Positions 51,535 to 60,637 of a stretch of 64,000 nt of DNA are shown here, in pieces. The DNA is from an uncultured Porphyromonadaceae bacterium. GTDB lineage: Bacteria > Bacteroidota > Bacteroidia > Bacteroidales > Muribaculaceae. The DNA is taken from NCBI GenBank assembly GCA_902491625.1, contig CABUIO010000006.1, forward strand, positions 23,473 through 87,472, in the 5' to 3' direction. The notes beneath the pieces are model-generated. The model made no database searches. It had not been told where the DNA came from and saw only the letters and a program-made list of their open reading frames with translations. Within the stretch, counting starts at the first letter, position 1, and each line of letters opens with the position of its first letter. Both the position numbers and the translations under genes were made by a program.

Positions 51535-53934
51535 TTACTTATGGTTGATTTTGAAAGTTTCGGTTCCGGCCACCACGATGTAGAGTCCCGGCGCGAGGGT
51601 CACCGTTTCCTGACAGGATGCGTCGGCCTTGTAGAATGGACGCACGCCCGAGACGCTGTAGACGGCCACCGGTTTGCCCTCGGCGCCCTCTATCGTCAGC
51701 ACGCCTCCGGCGCTTTTCACTGTGATCCGGGAAATCTCAGCCGCATCCACGGAGACTACAGGGAAGAACTCTTTCCATCCTCCTGCCTGGCGGTATTCGC
51801 CGTCGTCGCCCTTCACGTAGACCGTGCATTTGTCAGTCGGCACGTTGCGGAAAGTGTTCTCCTCGATGGAGGGAGGAGTGGATGTGGAGCAATATATCTC
51901 GCTGAGATTGCGGCAGTCGCTGAATGCGAAATTGGGAATGTGGGTGACGTTTGCGCCAATCTCCAGGCGGCGCAGTGTCTCGCAACGGAAGAATGTCGGC
52001 TCCGGGTCGGTAATGTCGCGATCCAGGGCAATCTCCTCTACCGGACAGGTGTCGAACGCTCCCGTGCCTATGAAGAGAGGGGTGTTGCTGTGGCTGAACT
52101 CCACGCGTCTGAGCGAGGTGCAGCCGTCGAAGGTTACGCTGTTGATGAAGTCCACTCCTCCGTCGACCGCGATGCTCTTTAGTCCGCTGCAATTGCGGAA
52201 GACAGCGGGTCCGAAACCTTCCTCCACTCCGCTGAGGGGGACAGCAGTGAGACCCGTGCAGCTCTCGAAGGAGCTGTCGCCTATCTCAAGCGCGTCCGCG
52301 CATTCTATCTTGACCGATGTCAGGGCGCGCGAATCCGCCAGGGCGCCGTTGCCGACCGAAAGGTAAGAACATTCCACGTCGATCTCCTTAAGGATGTTTT
52401 CCTTGCCTCTGAAAGGATAGATGACGTTGTCCTTTGTCGGGAGACAGGATCCGAGCCTGCCGGATAAGGTACATTCGCCTCCCCTCACGGTGATTTTCTC
52501 GGTCAGGTCGCGGCCGCCTCTCGATATGGCGTCGAGATCCACGAGGATTCTGTCGCCGTGGAACTCCAGCTCGCGTGCGGCGATGAGGTCGGGAAGCCAC
52601 GGTCTGTTGACCACGATACGACGCGCTGGGTATATCTCTGCCCTCAGCGGGTCGGCCCCCGCATCTATGGTGATGAGATCCACCAGTCCGTCGTCGCCTC
52701 CTGCTTGGTCAAACAGAGTGGTTCCTATGGTTGCTATGCCCGCGGGCAGATTGATGCTTCTCAGGTCGCAGCCGCTGAAAGCGTTGTCCGCGAGTCTGCG
52801 CAGGCTGGAGGGCAAGATGATGTCGCGGAGATTCTTCTGATTCGAGAAAGCGCCGCCTCCTATTCTCTCAAGACCTTCGGGAAGAGTGATTTCAGCGAGG
52901 TTGCCGTCGCTGAAACACCCCGCGCCAATACGTTTGAGGGAGGCGGGAAGCTCGATGCGGGTGAACTGTCGTCCCGAGAATAGACCGTCCCCGAGTTCGG
53001 TCACATCGTATGTTTCGGTGGGAGTGGTGATGGTGGAGGGAATCTCCGGAGCTTCCGTGTCGCTTCCGAAGTAGTCCATTATGCACATGCCGTCGTATGT
53101 GGTACGGACCAGGAAAACGTTGTTCCCAAAATGTTGTGTGTCGCCGGCGCGCAGGAGGGTGTTCTCAAATGGATAGAAAGCATATGTGACCTCACTGTTG
53201 TCGCCGTCTGCCTCATATGAGGCGTCGGGGCGGCTGCTGTCGTTGAAATACCCGAGTCCGTCGCGTCCGGTTATCCGCAGACTGAATCGCTCCAGCGCCG
53301 GGAGTGTGAAAGTCTCGGTGGAGGATACCTGTTTTCCGTTGACATATACCTGCGGTTGGGGCGAGTCGTAGAATTTGAGATCGAGCGTGACGGTCTTGTC
53401 CGCGTTCATGTCCGTCTCGTGGAGTCGGCCGCAGCTGCTGGCATAACCCCACACAGAAGAGTAACGGTATGATTCGAGTGAACCCTCGGGGACAAAGATT
53501 TCGCTCACTCGGTTGGTGTAGTTGCCGGCGCCGTTGAGTGGTTCAGGGGCGGTTGCCGACTTCATAATGATGGTTCTGTAGCCGTAATAAATCGGGCAGG
53601 ATGCCTTGAGGGTGGATGGGAGCGTGATGCACCCGCGAGTGGACAGATACTTTTCGTAGGCCACATAATCATTAGAGTAACTTTTCCAGAAATAGATCTG
53701 TTCCACTCCCTCCGTTACCGTTATGTCGGAGTTGGTCGCTGCGGCGTCCGACATATAATACAGGTTCTTTCCGTCGGCCGAGAGCATGAAGCCGTCCCGA
53801 ATGCGGAACCAAGGGTTCTTCTCGCTTATCTCGATGGATTTAAGTCCTTTGTCCGCAAACTGCAGCAGGACGTAGGGATTGTAGGAGCCATCCACATTGG
53901 GCCCGAGCTCGCGGAAAGTCTCGGGAAGTATCAT
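51535..53934 (-). CDS. BspA-type leucine-rich repeat surface protein, C-terminal part after a frameshift
   Basis: The 799 residues contain BspA/Treponema-type repeats (LPASLKRIGAGCFSDGNL, LPEGLERIGGGAFSNQKNL, LPSSLRRLADNAFSGCDL and others) and a C-terminal type IX sorting-like domain (VAVYSVSGVRPFYKAD ... GLYIVVAGTETFKINHK). It has no signal peptide. The missing signal and N-terminus lie in the overlapping ORF 53931-54212 in another frame. The two join naturally as ESARK-MILPETFRE if one A is added to the AAAA run at 53934-53937. As written, this part could be made only by re-initiation at the ATGA overlap or by -1 slippage, and re-initiated product would stay in the cytoplasm. Confidence 0.85.
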   Translation of the reverse strand: MILPETFRELGPNVDGSYNPYVLLQFADKGLKSIEISEKNPWFRIRDGFMLSADGKNLYYMSDAAATNSDITVTEGVEQIYFWKSYSNDYVAYEKYLSTRGCITLPSTLKASCPIYYGYRTIIMKSATAPEPLNGAGNYTNRVSEIFVPEGSLESYRYSSVWGYASSCGRLHETDMNADKTVTLDLKFYDSPQPQVYVNGKQVSSTETFTLPALERFSLRITGRDGLGYFNDSSRPDASYEADGDNSEVTYAFYPFENTLLRAGDTQHFGNNVFLVRTTYDGMCIMDYFGSDTEAPEIPSTITTPTETYDVTELGDGLFSGRQFTRIELPASLKRIGAGCFSDGNLAEITLPEGLERIGGGAFSNQKNLRDIILPSSLRRLADNAFSGCDLRSINLPAGIATIGTTLFDQAGGDDGLVDLITIDAGADPLRAEIYPARRIVVNRPWLPDLIAARELEFHGDRILVDLDAISRGGRDLTEKITVRGGECTLSGRLGSCLPTKDNVIYPFRGKENILKEIDVECSYLSVGNGALADSRALTSVKIECADALEIGDSSFESCTGLTAVPLSGVEEGFGPAVFRNCSGLKSIAVDGGVDFINSVTFDGCTSLRRVEFSHSNTPLFIGTGAFDTCPVEEIALDRDITDPEPTFFRCETLRRLEIGANVTHIPNFAFSDCRNLSEIYCSTSTPPSIEENTFRNVPTDKCTVYVKGDDGEYRQAGGWKEFFPVVSVDAAEISRITVKSAGGVLTIEGAEGKPVAVYSVSGVRPFYKADASCQETVTLAPGLYIVVAGTETFKINHK

Positions 53935-54212
53935 TTTCTCGCACTTTCCCTTGTATATTCGTCCGAAAAATAGAATCGGGCGTCCATACCCACCACCCGG
54001 TAAGTCTCGTCAGAAATGGTGACGTATGCCGGGACTCTCAGCACTCCGTCGGAAGGGCAGCCGCACATGCCGTCCAGCACGACAGTCTTTGAGCCGTCTG
54101 CGTCGTCATAATATTGCATGTATGTGAATATGTCGGCCTGGGCGAATCCGGCGACACTGTTCAGACAAAGTGCCGCTATGGCGGCGAGTCTGACAAGAAA
54201 GGATCGTTTCAT
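53931..54212 (-). CDS. N-terminal fragment of the BspA-type protein, with signal peptide
   Basis: The 93-residue ORF has a signal peptide (FLVRLAAIAALCLNSVAGFAQA) followed by the typical BspA-type opening (LRVPAYVTISDETYRVVGMDARF). It stops at TGA 53931-53933, inside the ATGA that starts the long ORF. Homologous proteins run straight from this motif into the first repeat, so this is the front end of the same gene. The break is either a real mutation, a slippage site, or a sequencing error. Confidence 0.8.
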   Translation of the reverse strand: MKRSFLVRLAAIAALCLNSVAGFAQADIFTYMQYYDDADGSKTVVLDGMCGCPSDGVLRVPAYVTISDETYRVVGMDARFYFSDEYTRESARK

Positions 54213-54230
54213 AAATTAGTTTGCAAGGTT

Positions 54231-54425
54231 TAAGTAACTCTTAAAAATTAGTTAATGTTAAAATGGTTGATGTAACTCACATTTCTGACACATCCTTGCT
54301 CGTCTTTTTGGCGCTTTAGCCGTTGTCGCTCAGTCATGTAGCCCGCTACACTCCTTCGCTCCCCCGACTAAATCACTCAAAAATCCTTCGCAATTATGTA
54401 TCATCTAATTTTTACGAGTTACTTA
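54231..54425 (+). mobile_element. MITE-like palindromic element E3 in the BspA leader
   Basis: 195 bp with 21-bp inverted ends (54231-54251 against 54405-54425, 20 of 21 matching; TAAGTAACTCTTAAAAATTA). Inside is CAGTCATGTAGCCCGCTACA followed by CTCCTTCGCTCCC, the same hairpin motif as in E1 and E2 (TGTAG/CTACA arms). It lies between the probable BspA promoter and start codon. Confidence 0.7.
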
Positions 54426-54430
54426 ATTTG

Positions 54431-54438
54431 CAAAATTA
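54431..54438 (-). promoter_or_regulatory. Likely -7 box of the BspA-type gene
   Basis: TAATTTTG on the minus strand (54438-54431). Transcription would start at about the edge of E3, giving a leader of about 215 nt composed mostly of E3. Confidence 0.45.
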
Positions 54439-54560
54439 ATTAAAAAGTGTTTCACTAGCCCTCGCGAGTTGTTAACAAAGATTAAAACATGTTAACACGA
54501 ATTGAAATTAGCTGCGGATCAATGGCTTGTTTGGCAGTGATTTTAGAATTGATTCGTCGC

Positions 54561-55439
54561 TCAGGGGAGGAGCGTGCGGTGGGAGGCGCGGAGGGTGGCG
54601 GCGCGGGCGAGGCGCATCTGCTCGCGGTCGGCGGCGGTGTAAAATGTCTCCGCGAATTTCTCAAAGATGTAGTCGGCGGCCTGATCGGAAGGATGCGTCA
54701 TGTCGGCGGAATAAAAACGATAGTCGCGCAGGTCGTCCATAAGCAGTTCGTAGGCCGGGAAATAGACGCTTCCTTCAGGGTCGGCATCGACAAGTCGCTC
54801 CACGGCGAGATGAAGCGTGGCCTTGGAGAGTGTGTTTAGCCGTGGGGAAGGGTTGAGGTGGCGTACCGGACTGACTGTGTAGATCAGTTTTACTTCAGAA
54901 TTGAGGGTGCGTATCTGCTTCGTGAGTGCGAGCCATTCTCCGGCTATCTCGTCGGGCGTGAGCATGGTGTGGGTGAATTCCCTGGTCGGAACCTTGTGGC
55001 AGTTGCCAACTGTTCCCTCGAAAGCAGATATGGCGGAAGGGATGTGGTGCCACACTTGTGCGGTGCCGAAAGTGAGGATCACGGCGCCGCAGCCCGCGAG
55101 CGAGCGCCGCAATGTGCCGACCGCAGCGTCGAAATTTCCTCGCGCCTCCTCCCGAGTCGGGGCGGAGAATATCTGCGGAAGTAGCCAGGAGCGCATGCGT
55201 CTGTCGTGTTCAAAGAGAGTGTCGGGCACCGATTCGGGATCGAGCGCCGCGCGGAACAGCGTGGCTATCGACTGCGGGTTATATTGCACGCCGCAGGGAT
55301 TGACCGTGGCGATACATCCGTGCTGCATGAGGCGTGCTCCGATGTTGTCGGAGAAGCATGAGCCGACGAGCAGCAGATGCGAGGAAAGGTCGAGACGGAA
55401 CGGCGCGGTTCCGGGTGCTATTTCGGTGCGGAATCTCAT
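54561..55439 (-). CDS. GSCFA-domain protein
   Basis: The 292-residue protein carries the family-naming motif VGSCFSDNIG near residue 27, then NPCGVQYNP and LTFGTAQVWHH, and near the end DMTHPSDQAADYI, a Ser-Gly-Asn-His (SGNH) hydrolase-like set of conserved residues. GSCFA proteins are thought to be esterase-like enzymes acting on glycans or lipids, though no substrate is established. It starts 2 nt after the PorE-like gene stop, so the two are probably cotranscribed. Confidence 0.88.
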   Translation of the reverse strand: MRFRTEIAPGTAPFRLDLSSHLLLVGSCFSDNIGARLMQHGCIATVNPCGVQYNPQSIATLFRAALDPESVPDTLFEHDRRMRSWLLPQIFSAPTREEARGNFDAAVGTLRRSLAGCGAVILTFGTAQVWHHIPSAISAFEGTVGNCHKVPTREFTHTMLTPDEIAGEWLALTKQIRTLNSEVKLIYTVSPVRHLNPSPRLNTLSKATLHLAVERLVDADPEGSVYFPAYELLMDDLRDYRFYSADMTHPSDQAADYIFEKFAETFYTAADREQMRLARAATLRASHRTLLP

Positions 55440-55441
55440 CG

Positions 55442-57460
55442 TCAGTACATGTCGTAGTCTATGGCTGTAACAAGGAACTCGGTGCGGCGGTTAATCTGGT
55501 CGGCGGCCTCCTGGTCCTCCTCGCTGAGGGTCAGGATGAATTCTTCGGTGAGCACGGTGCCTTCGGGGAACTGCGGATACTCCTTGTTGACGCGCTTTGT
55601 CACGGTCTTGGGGCGCGACTCGCCGTAGCCTGTCCAGGTGAGGCGTTCCTTGGGTATTCCGGCCGCCACGAGGTAGTCCACCACGCTCTTGGCACGGCGG
55701 TCGCTGAGATCGTTGTTGTAGGCGTCGGTACCCCAGCGGTCGGTGTGCGACGACATCTCGATGGCCACGTTGGGATTGTCGCGCAGCATCTGCGCCAGCT
55801 CGTCGAGCGCGGTCTTCGATTCGGGACGCAGCGTGGCCTTGTCGAAGTCATAGAAGATGTTTTCCACTACATTGGGCTTGCTGATGGAGGAGAGCACGAA
55901 GTCGACGCCATACTCGGCGTCCTCCTCCGCCGAGTCGCTCTCAAACTCCTGCTTCTGGTTGAGATAGCCCTTGGCTCCGGCCATCATCACATACTTCACC
56001 CCTCGGGAGAGCTTGAAACGGAACGATCCGTCGTCGCGTGCCACCTCCTTCTGGTTCGATCCGTCGTCGCCCACGATGCGGATGACGGCATTGGGGACAG
56101 GCTCGTCGTCGTGGTCCACGACCCATCCGCTGATGGAGATGTTGAGTTCCGGGAGCATGAAGGAATAGATGTGGTCGTAGCCCTTGCCGTCGTTGCGGTT
56201 GGAGCTGAAGAATCCCGACTCACCCTCTCCGAAGGTGATGCCGAAGTCGTCGGCCGAGGAGTTGACAGGCTTGCCCATATTCTCGACGCTCCAGCGGTCG
56301 CCCGTGGAGTTGAGGTGGGCCTTGAAGATGTCGAGGCCACCGAATCCGGGGTGTCCGTCGGAGGAGAAATAGAGGAGCGAGTCGGCGCGGCAGTAGGGGA
56401 ACATCTCGTCGCCGGGAGTGTTGATCTGCGGTCCCATGTTTTCGAGCGATCCGACCTTGTCGAGGAGGTTGACGCGCCAGATGTCCTTGCCGCCGTAGCC
56501 GCCGGGCATGTCGGACGTGAAATAGAGCCATTTACCGTCGGGAGAGACGGCGGGATGTCCCACGGCAGAGATCGTGTCGGCGGTTATCTCATATTTCTGA
56601 CCGGCGCTCCAGGAAGCCTCGCTGCGGTGCGAGGTGTAGATCTCCACCGAGGTGTTGGCCGCCGGGTCGATGCGTGCCTTGGAATAGTACATTGTCTGTC
56701 CGTCGGGAGTGAAGGAGACCACACCCTCGTCCATCTCGGTGTTAAGCTCACCCTCCACGGCCTCGGGACGTGTCCACTCGCCGCGCTCGTTTTTGCGCGA
56801 GACGAAGATGTCGGAGTTCTTGGTGCCTGTGATGCCGGATTTGGTGGTGCCGGTAGCCTTCTCGTTGGATGAGGTGAAATAGAGCTGGTCGAGCGAGCGG
56901 TCGAGATACATGGGCGCGAAGTCGGCGCGGCGCGAGTTGAAGAGCTTGGCCTCCTTCACGATATATCGGGTGTTGCGTCCTTCCTTGGCGCGGATCGCCT
57001 TCTCGCAGCCGGAAACTCCCTCCTTGGCCAGTTCGTCTTTCGGACGCCATTCGAGGAATGTGTTATAGGCGTCGATGGCCTGCTTGTATTTCCCTTCGGC
57101 CTGCAGCGAACGGCCGAGGTAGTAGTAAGCCATGGAGTCGGGATATTCGTAGCGGATGGCATTCTGGTATGCGGCCGAGGCGTTGGCGAAACGGTTGAGC
57201 TTGCGGTAGCATGTGGCGAGCTTATATGCCACCTCGCCGCGCAGCGGGCGTTCCTCGCGGCTTTTGAGCTTACTGTAGACTTTCTTGTATGTGTTGGAGG
57301 CATCGAAATATTCGCCGCGCTCCATCTGTTGGTCGGCGACCGTGATTTTCGGTGTCTTGCAGGCTGTGGGAAGGAGAAGCACCGGCGATAGCAGAAGCAA
57401 TGCCGGAAGCATACGCACGAGAAGGCTCTTGCGCGCAGTGTTATGACGAGTCTTGGACAT
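55442..57460 (-). CDS. PorE-like OmpA-family lipoprotein (type IX secretion)
   Basis: The 672-residue protein has a lipoprotein signal (LLLPTAC), a TPR-like helical segment (about residues 45-160), a PD40/WD40-type beta-propeller (SPDGKWLYFTSDMPGGYGGKDIW, CRADSLLYFSSDGHPGFGGLDIF), a carboxypeptidase-regulatory-like domain (ISGWVVDHDDEPVPNAVIRI) and a C-terminal OmpA domain (EMSSHTDRWGTDAYNNDLSDRRAK). This order matches PorE of Porphyromonas, which links the type IX system to peptidoglycan. Sorting-domain proteins elsewhere in the window fit. Full length. Confidence 0.85.
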   Translation of the reverse strand: MSKTRHNTARKSLLVRMLPALLLLSPVLLLPTACKTPKITVADQQMERGEYFDASNTYKKVYSKLKSREERPLRGEVAYKLATCYRKLNRFANASAAYQNAIRYEYPDSMAYYYLGRSLQAEGKYKQAIDAYNTFLEWRPKDELAKEGVSGCEKAIRAKEGRNTRYIVKEAKLFNSRRADFAPMYLDRSLDQLYFTSSNEKATGTTKSGITGTKNSDIFVSRKNERGEWTRPEAVEGELNTEMDEGVVSFTPDGQTMYYSKARIDPAANTSVEIYTSHRSEASWSAGQKYEITADTISAVGHPAVSPDGKWLYFTSDMPGGYGGKDIWRVNLLDKVGSLENMGPQINTPGDEMFPYCRADSLLYFSSDGHPGFGGLDIFKAHLNSTGDRWSVENMGKPVNSSADDFGITFGEGESGFFSSNRNDGKGYDHIYSFMLPELNISISGWVVDHDDEPVPNAVIRIVGDDGSNQKEVARDDGSFRFKLSRGVKYVMMAGAKGYLNQKQEFESDSAEEDAEYGVDFVLSSISKPNVVENIFYDFDKATLRPESKTALDELAQMLRDNPNVAIEMSSHTDRWGTDAYNNDLSDRRAKSVVDYLVAAGIPKERLTWTGYGESRPKTVTKRVNKEYPQFPEGTVLTEEFILTLSEEDQEAADQINRRTEFLVTAIDYDMY

Positions 57461-57510
57461 GTCTTAGAAACGCACTTAGGCTTTGAATTATTGCTGCAAA
57501 AGGGTGCGGA

Positions 57511-57583
57511 GACAGGAGCATAGGAGGAATTTTTTGCCGCAGCAAGGAAAGACAGGAGAACAGGAGGATTTTTTTGTCGCAGC
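57511..57583 (+). repeat. Two-unit tandem repeat in the divergent region before the TonB receptor
   Basis: GACAGGAGCATAGGAGGAAT at 57511 and GACAGGAGAACAGGAGGATT at 57551 begin two similar units of 33 bp spaced 40 bp apart, each ending TTTTTTG(C/T)CGCAGC. No function is evident. Confidence 0.6.
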
Positions 57584-57719
57584 CCAAAATTCTACTGTTC
57601 TACTGTCTACCCACACACCTCGGCGGTGGCTATCTCATCTTCGGACTTGACGTAAGCGTCGGTTGTCTACAAAATTCGTCGGTTTGTCGCTATTTTCCGC
57701 GCGCCGTGGTTTTGCGGAC

Positions 57720-57727
57720 TACCTTTG
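57720..57727 (+). promoter_or_regulatory. Likely -7 box of the TonB receptor operon
   Basis: TACCTTTG matches TAnnTTTG and lies 17 nt before the ATG at 57745. The -33 element is weak. It argues for the start at 57745 rather than 57574. Confidence 0.5.
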
Positions 57728-57744
57728 TCGTAAAAACAAGGAAT

Positions 57745-59799
57745 ATGACGAAATATATGTTTACTCTCGCGATGCTTGCCGCCGGCGCACTCGATTCCGC
57801 CGCTCAGGAGCCTGCCGATACGGCGCGTGTCGAAGAACTCGATGAAGTGGTTGTCTCGGGTCAGGGTGCGCGTTCGAGAATCGACGACGTGCGGCTTGGC
57901 GCCGAGAAACTTGAACTCGGCAAGCTCAACAGTCTGCCGGCGCTTTTCGGAGAGCGCGACATTGTGAAATCGGTCAGCCTGATGCCGGGAGTGCACAGCG
58001 AGGGGGAGGGCGGAGGAGGCTTCGGGGTGCGCGGCGGCAACGCCTCGCAGAACCTGATGCTCCTTGACGGCATGGCGCTCTACAATCCCAGCCACGTCCT
58101 GGGCATCTTCTCTACGTTCAATTCCGACGCCCTGAGCCGCGCCACACTCTACAAAGGCCCTATCCCCGCGACCTACGGCGAGGCGATTTCGTCGGTGCTC
58201 GACGCCGGACTCTCGGTCGGAGACATGGAGCGCTACGGCGGAAGCGCCACCATCGGGCTTCTTGCCGCGAAGCTCTTTGTCGAAGGTCCGGTCGTGAAAG
58301 ACAAGCTTTCGTTCGCCCTCTCGGCGCGGCGCTCGTATCTGGACATGTTTCTGAAGATGACCGACGACTACAAGGACACTCGCCTGAATTTCTATGACAT
58401 AACGGAAAAGGTGCGCTACCGCCCGACCGCGTCCGACATCGTCGACCTCTCCTTTATCCTCACCCACGACAACATGGCGGTCAACGGCGTAATGGGGATG
58501 GACTGGGGCAACTGCGCCGCCTCGCTCAACTGGCTCCATACTCTCTGCTCCGGACCGCGATTCACGACCACTGCCTCCTACACTTTCTTTCGTCCCACGA
58601 TGTGGATGTCGGTGATGGATACAGACCAGAGACTGCGTCAGCATATCCGCAACGCAAACATTACGGAGAAAATGGACTACGCCGTGGCGGACAACCACAA
58701 TCTTCAGTTCGGCCTGCGGTCGGAATTCCTGCAGGTCATGTCGGGCGAGATGGTTATGAACGACTCGCGGCTGCGCGAGGTGCGCAACGGATGGCAGAAC
58801 GTGGTCTGGACGAGTTATGAGGGTGTCTTCAACGACCGGTGGAGCACCGAGGCCGGAGTGCGCTTCTCCTTTTTCGAGGCGCTGAAACGTCACATCTACG
58901 ACTGTGCGCCCGACGATGCGGAGCCTGAGTTAGGCAACAGACTGCACTTTGACACTGAATTCCGCTTGAGCCTCAAATACGCCTTCAACGACCGCCACAA
59001 TGTCAAGTTCGGCATCGGCGACGTCACGCAGAACCTTCATGCCATCCGTTCGGGCAGCGTTAGTTTTCCGTTCGACCGCTATGCGCTGACCTCGGCCACG
59101 GTGGAGCCGGAGCGATCCTTACAGTTCGGTCTCGGCTACAGCGGAATGACCTCTTCGGGCGACTACGACTGGTCGGCGGAACTTTATCACCGCGAACTGA
59201 GGAATGTCTACGACTATCGCGACGGTGTCTCGATGTTTTCATCCATCAATCTCGAAAGCCTCATATTAGGGGGAAAAGGACGAAGCTACGGTCTGGAACT
59301 TATGGTGCGCAAAAACAGCGGCCGGATCACCGGATGGATCTCCTACACGCTCTCGAAGACGCAGACGAAGATTCCCGGAATCAACGACGGACGCTGGTAT
59401 GACTCATCCAACGACCGCCGCCACGACTTCAATGTCGCCGCCATCTACAGCTTCAATCCGCGGTGGAGCATGTCGGCCTCGTGGGTATGCAGCTCCGGAA
59501 CGCCTCTAACGGCTCCCGACGCGAAGTATCAGCTTGACGGACGCACGTGCTACTGCTATTCGCAGCGCAACGGCTACCGCACTCCCGCGACCCACCATCT
59601 TGACGTCTCGGCCACCTACAGAAAGTCCGGCAGACATTTCACGCAGGAGGTGACGGTCGGCTTATACAACCTTTACAATCACTATAATCCATACGTGATC
59701 TATTTTGAGGACGACGCCTCGAAGCCTTCCGGCACACGAGCGGTGCAACAGTCGCTCTACGGCATCATTCCCTCGGTTTCCTACACTCTGAAATTCTAA
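57745..59799 (+). CDS. TonB-dependent outer-membrane receptor
   Basis: The 684-residue protein has a signal peptide (MFTLAMLAAGALDSAA), a TonB box-like segment (ELDEVVVSGQG), a plug domain with SLMPGVHSEGEGGGGFGVRGGN and LLDGMALYNPSH, and a 22-strand-type barrel ending VSYTLKF. No CarboxypepD_reg-like N-terminal domain or SusD partner is present, so it is not a classical SusC. It pairs with the DUF4249 lipoprotein 16 nt downstream, a combination known in Bacteroidetes. The long frame from 57574 is rejected because of the promoter at 57720. Confidence 0.92.
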   Translation: MTKYMFTLAMLAAGALDSAAQEPADTARVEELDEVVVSGQGARSRIDDVRLGAEKLELGKLNSLPALFGERDIVKSVSLMPGVHSEGEGGGGFGVRGGNASQNLMLLDGMALYNPSHVLGIFSTFNSDALSRATLYKGPIPATYGEAISSVLDAGLSVGDMERYGGSATIGLLAAKLFVEGPVVKDKLSFALSARRSYLDMFLKMTDDYKDTRLNFYDITEKVRYRPTASDIVDLSFILTHDNMAVNGVMGMDWGNCAASLNWLHTLCSGPRFTTTASYTFFRPTMWMSVMDTDQRLRQHIRNANITEKMDYAVADNHNLQFGLRSEFLQVMSGEMVMNDSRLREVRNGWQNVVWTSYEGVFNDRWSTEAGVRFSFFEALKRHIYDCAPDDAEPELGNRLHFDTEFRLSLKYAFNDRHNVKFGIGDVTQNLHAIRSGSVSFPFDRYALTSATVEPERSLQFGLGYSGMTSSGDYDWSAELYHRELRNVYDYRDGVSMFSSINLESLILGGKGRSYGLELMVRKNSGRITGWISYTLSKTQTKIPGINDGRWYDSSNDRRHDFNVAAIYSFNPRWSMSASWVCSSGTPLTAPDAKYQLDGRTCYCYSQRNGYRTPATHHLDVSATYRKSGRHFTQEVTVGLYNLYNHYNPYVIYFEDDASKPSGTRAVQQSLYGIIPSVSYTLKF

Positions 59800-59815
59800 G
59801 CAACTACTATAGTTT

Positions 59816-60637
59816 ATGAGAAAATATTTCAAAAACAGCGGCGTTTTCATTTTAGCGGCCTCGGTCGCGCTCTGCATGGCTTCCTGCGAGAAGGAACTCG
59901 ATTTTGAATACCACGACATCGACCCTATCCCTGTGGTCGAGGCTTCCCTGACGGAGCATGGCGCGGAAGTGTCCCTGACCCGCAGCGTGGCGATGGATGA
60001 GCCGATGGACACTTTGTGCCTCACTGACGCCGAAGTGCGCCTCACCGACCTCACTTCCGGCGAGAGCCGCCTGCTGACAGCCGGAGAGGACGGCATTTTC
60101 CGCGACGCGACCCCCGGCGTCACTGGCCATGACTACTCCCTGAGTGTCAGCATGGACGGCAAGGTCTACGAGTCCTCCGCACGGATGCTTGCCGCCTGCG
60201 AAATCACCGGCGTCGGCTTCCGCTGGATGAAGATGCCGGGCGACGACATGGCGATCCTGCAGGTACATTTCACCGACTCGCCGCAGAGTGCCGACTACTA
60301 TTGGGTGCGCGTCTACCGCAACGGCGAGTTCTACGCCTGGGACGTCATCACTGACCACGGCGCCGTCGGCGGAGTGATTGAGGAGAATATCACCACCACC
60401 CACCGCGACCCTTCGCAGGAGGACGACGAGAAGTCGCTTCTATTCGACGGCGACGAGGTGAGGGTGAGTGTCACTCCGGTGGACCGCCGCATGTTTGACT
60501 ATCTGATCGCGTTGCTCAACGACAGCGACGGTCCCGCGCTCTTCGACGGAGGGTTATGTCTCGGCTATTTCCTCGCCTCATCGGCAGATGCCCGTTCGGT
60601 TGTCTTCCGCCCTGACAATATGGAATATGCGAAATAA
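59816..60637 (+). CDS. DUF4249 lipoprotein
   Basis: The 273-residue protein has a lipoprotein signal (ALCMASC, Cys24) followed by EKELDFEYHDIDPIPVVEASL, the usual DUF4249 opening with a beta-sandwich body. DUF4249 proteins accompany TonB-dependent receptors of the kind encoded just upstream and probably cap them on the cell surface in uptake of an unknown ligand. It overlaps the kinase gene downstream by 11 nt. Confidence 0.85.
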   Translation: MRKYFKNSGVFILAASVALCMASCEKELDFEYHDIDPIPVVEASLTEHGAEVSLTRSVAMDEPMDTLCLTDAEVRLTDLTSGESRLLTAGEDGIFRDATPGVTGHDYSLSVSMDGKVYESSARMLAACEITGVGFRWMKMPGDDMAILQVHFTDSPQSADYYWVRVYRNGEFYAWDVITDHGAVGGVIEENITTTHRDPSQEDDEKSLLFDGDEVRVSVTPVDRRMFDYLIALLNDSDGPALFDGGLCLGYFLASSADARSVVFRPDNMEYAK

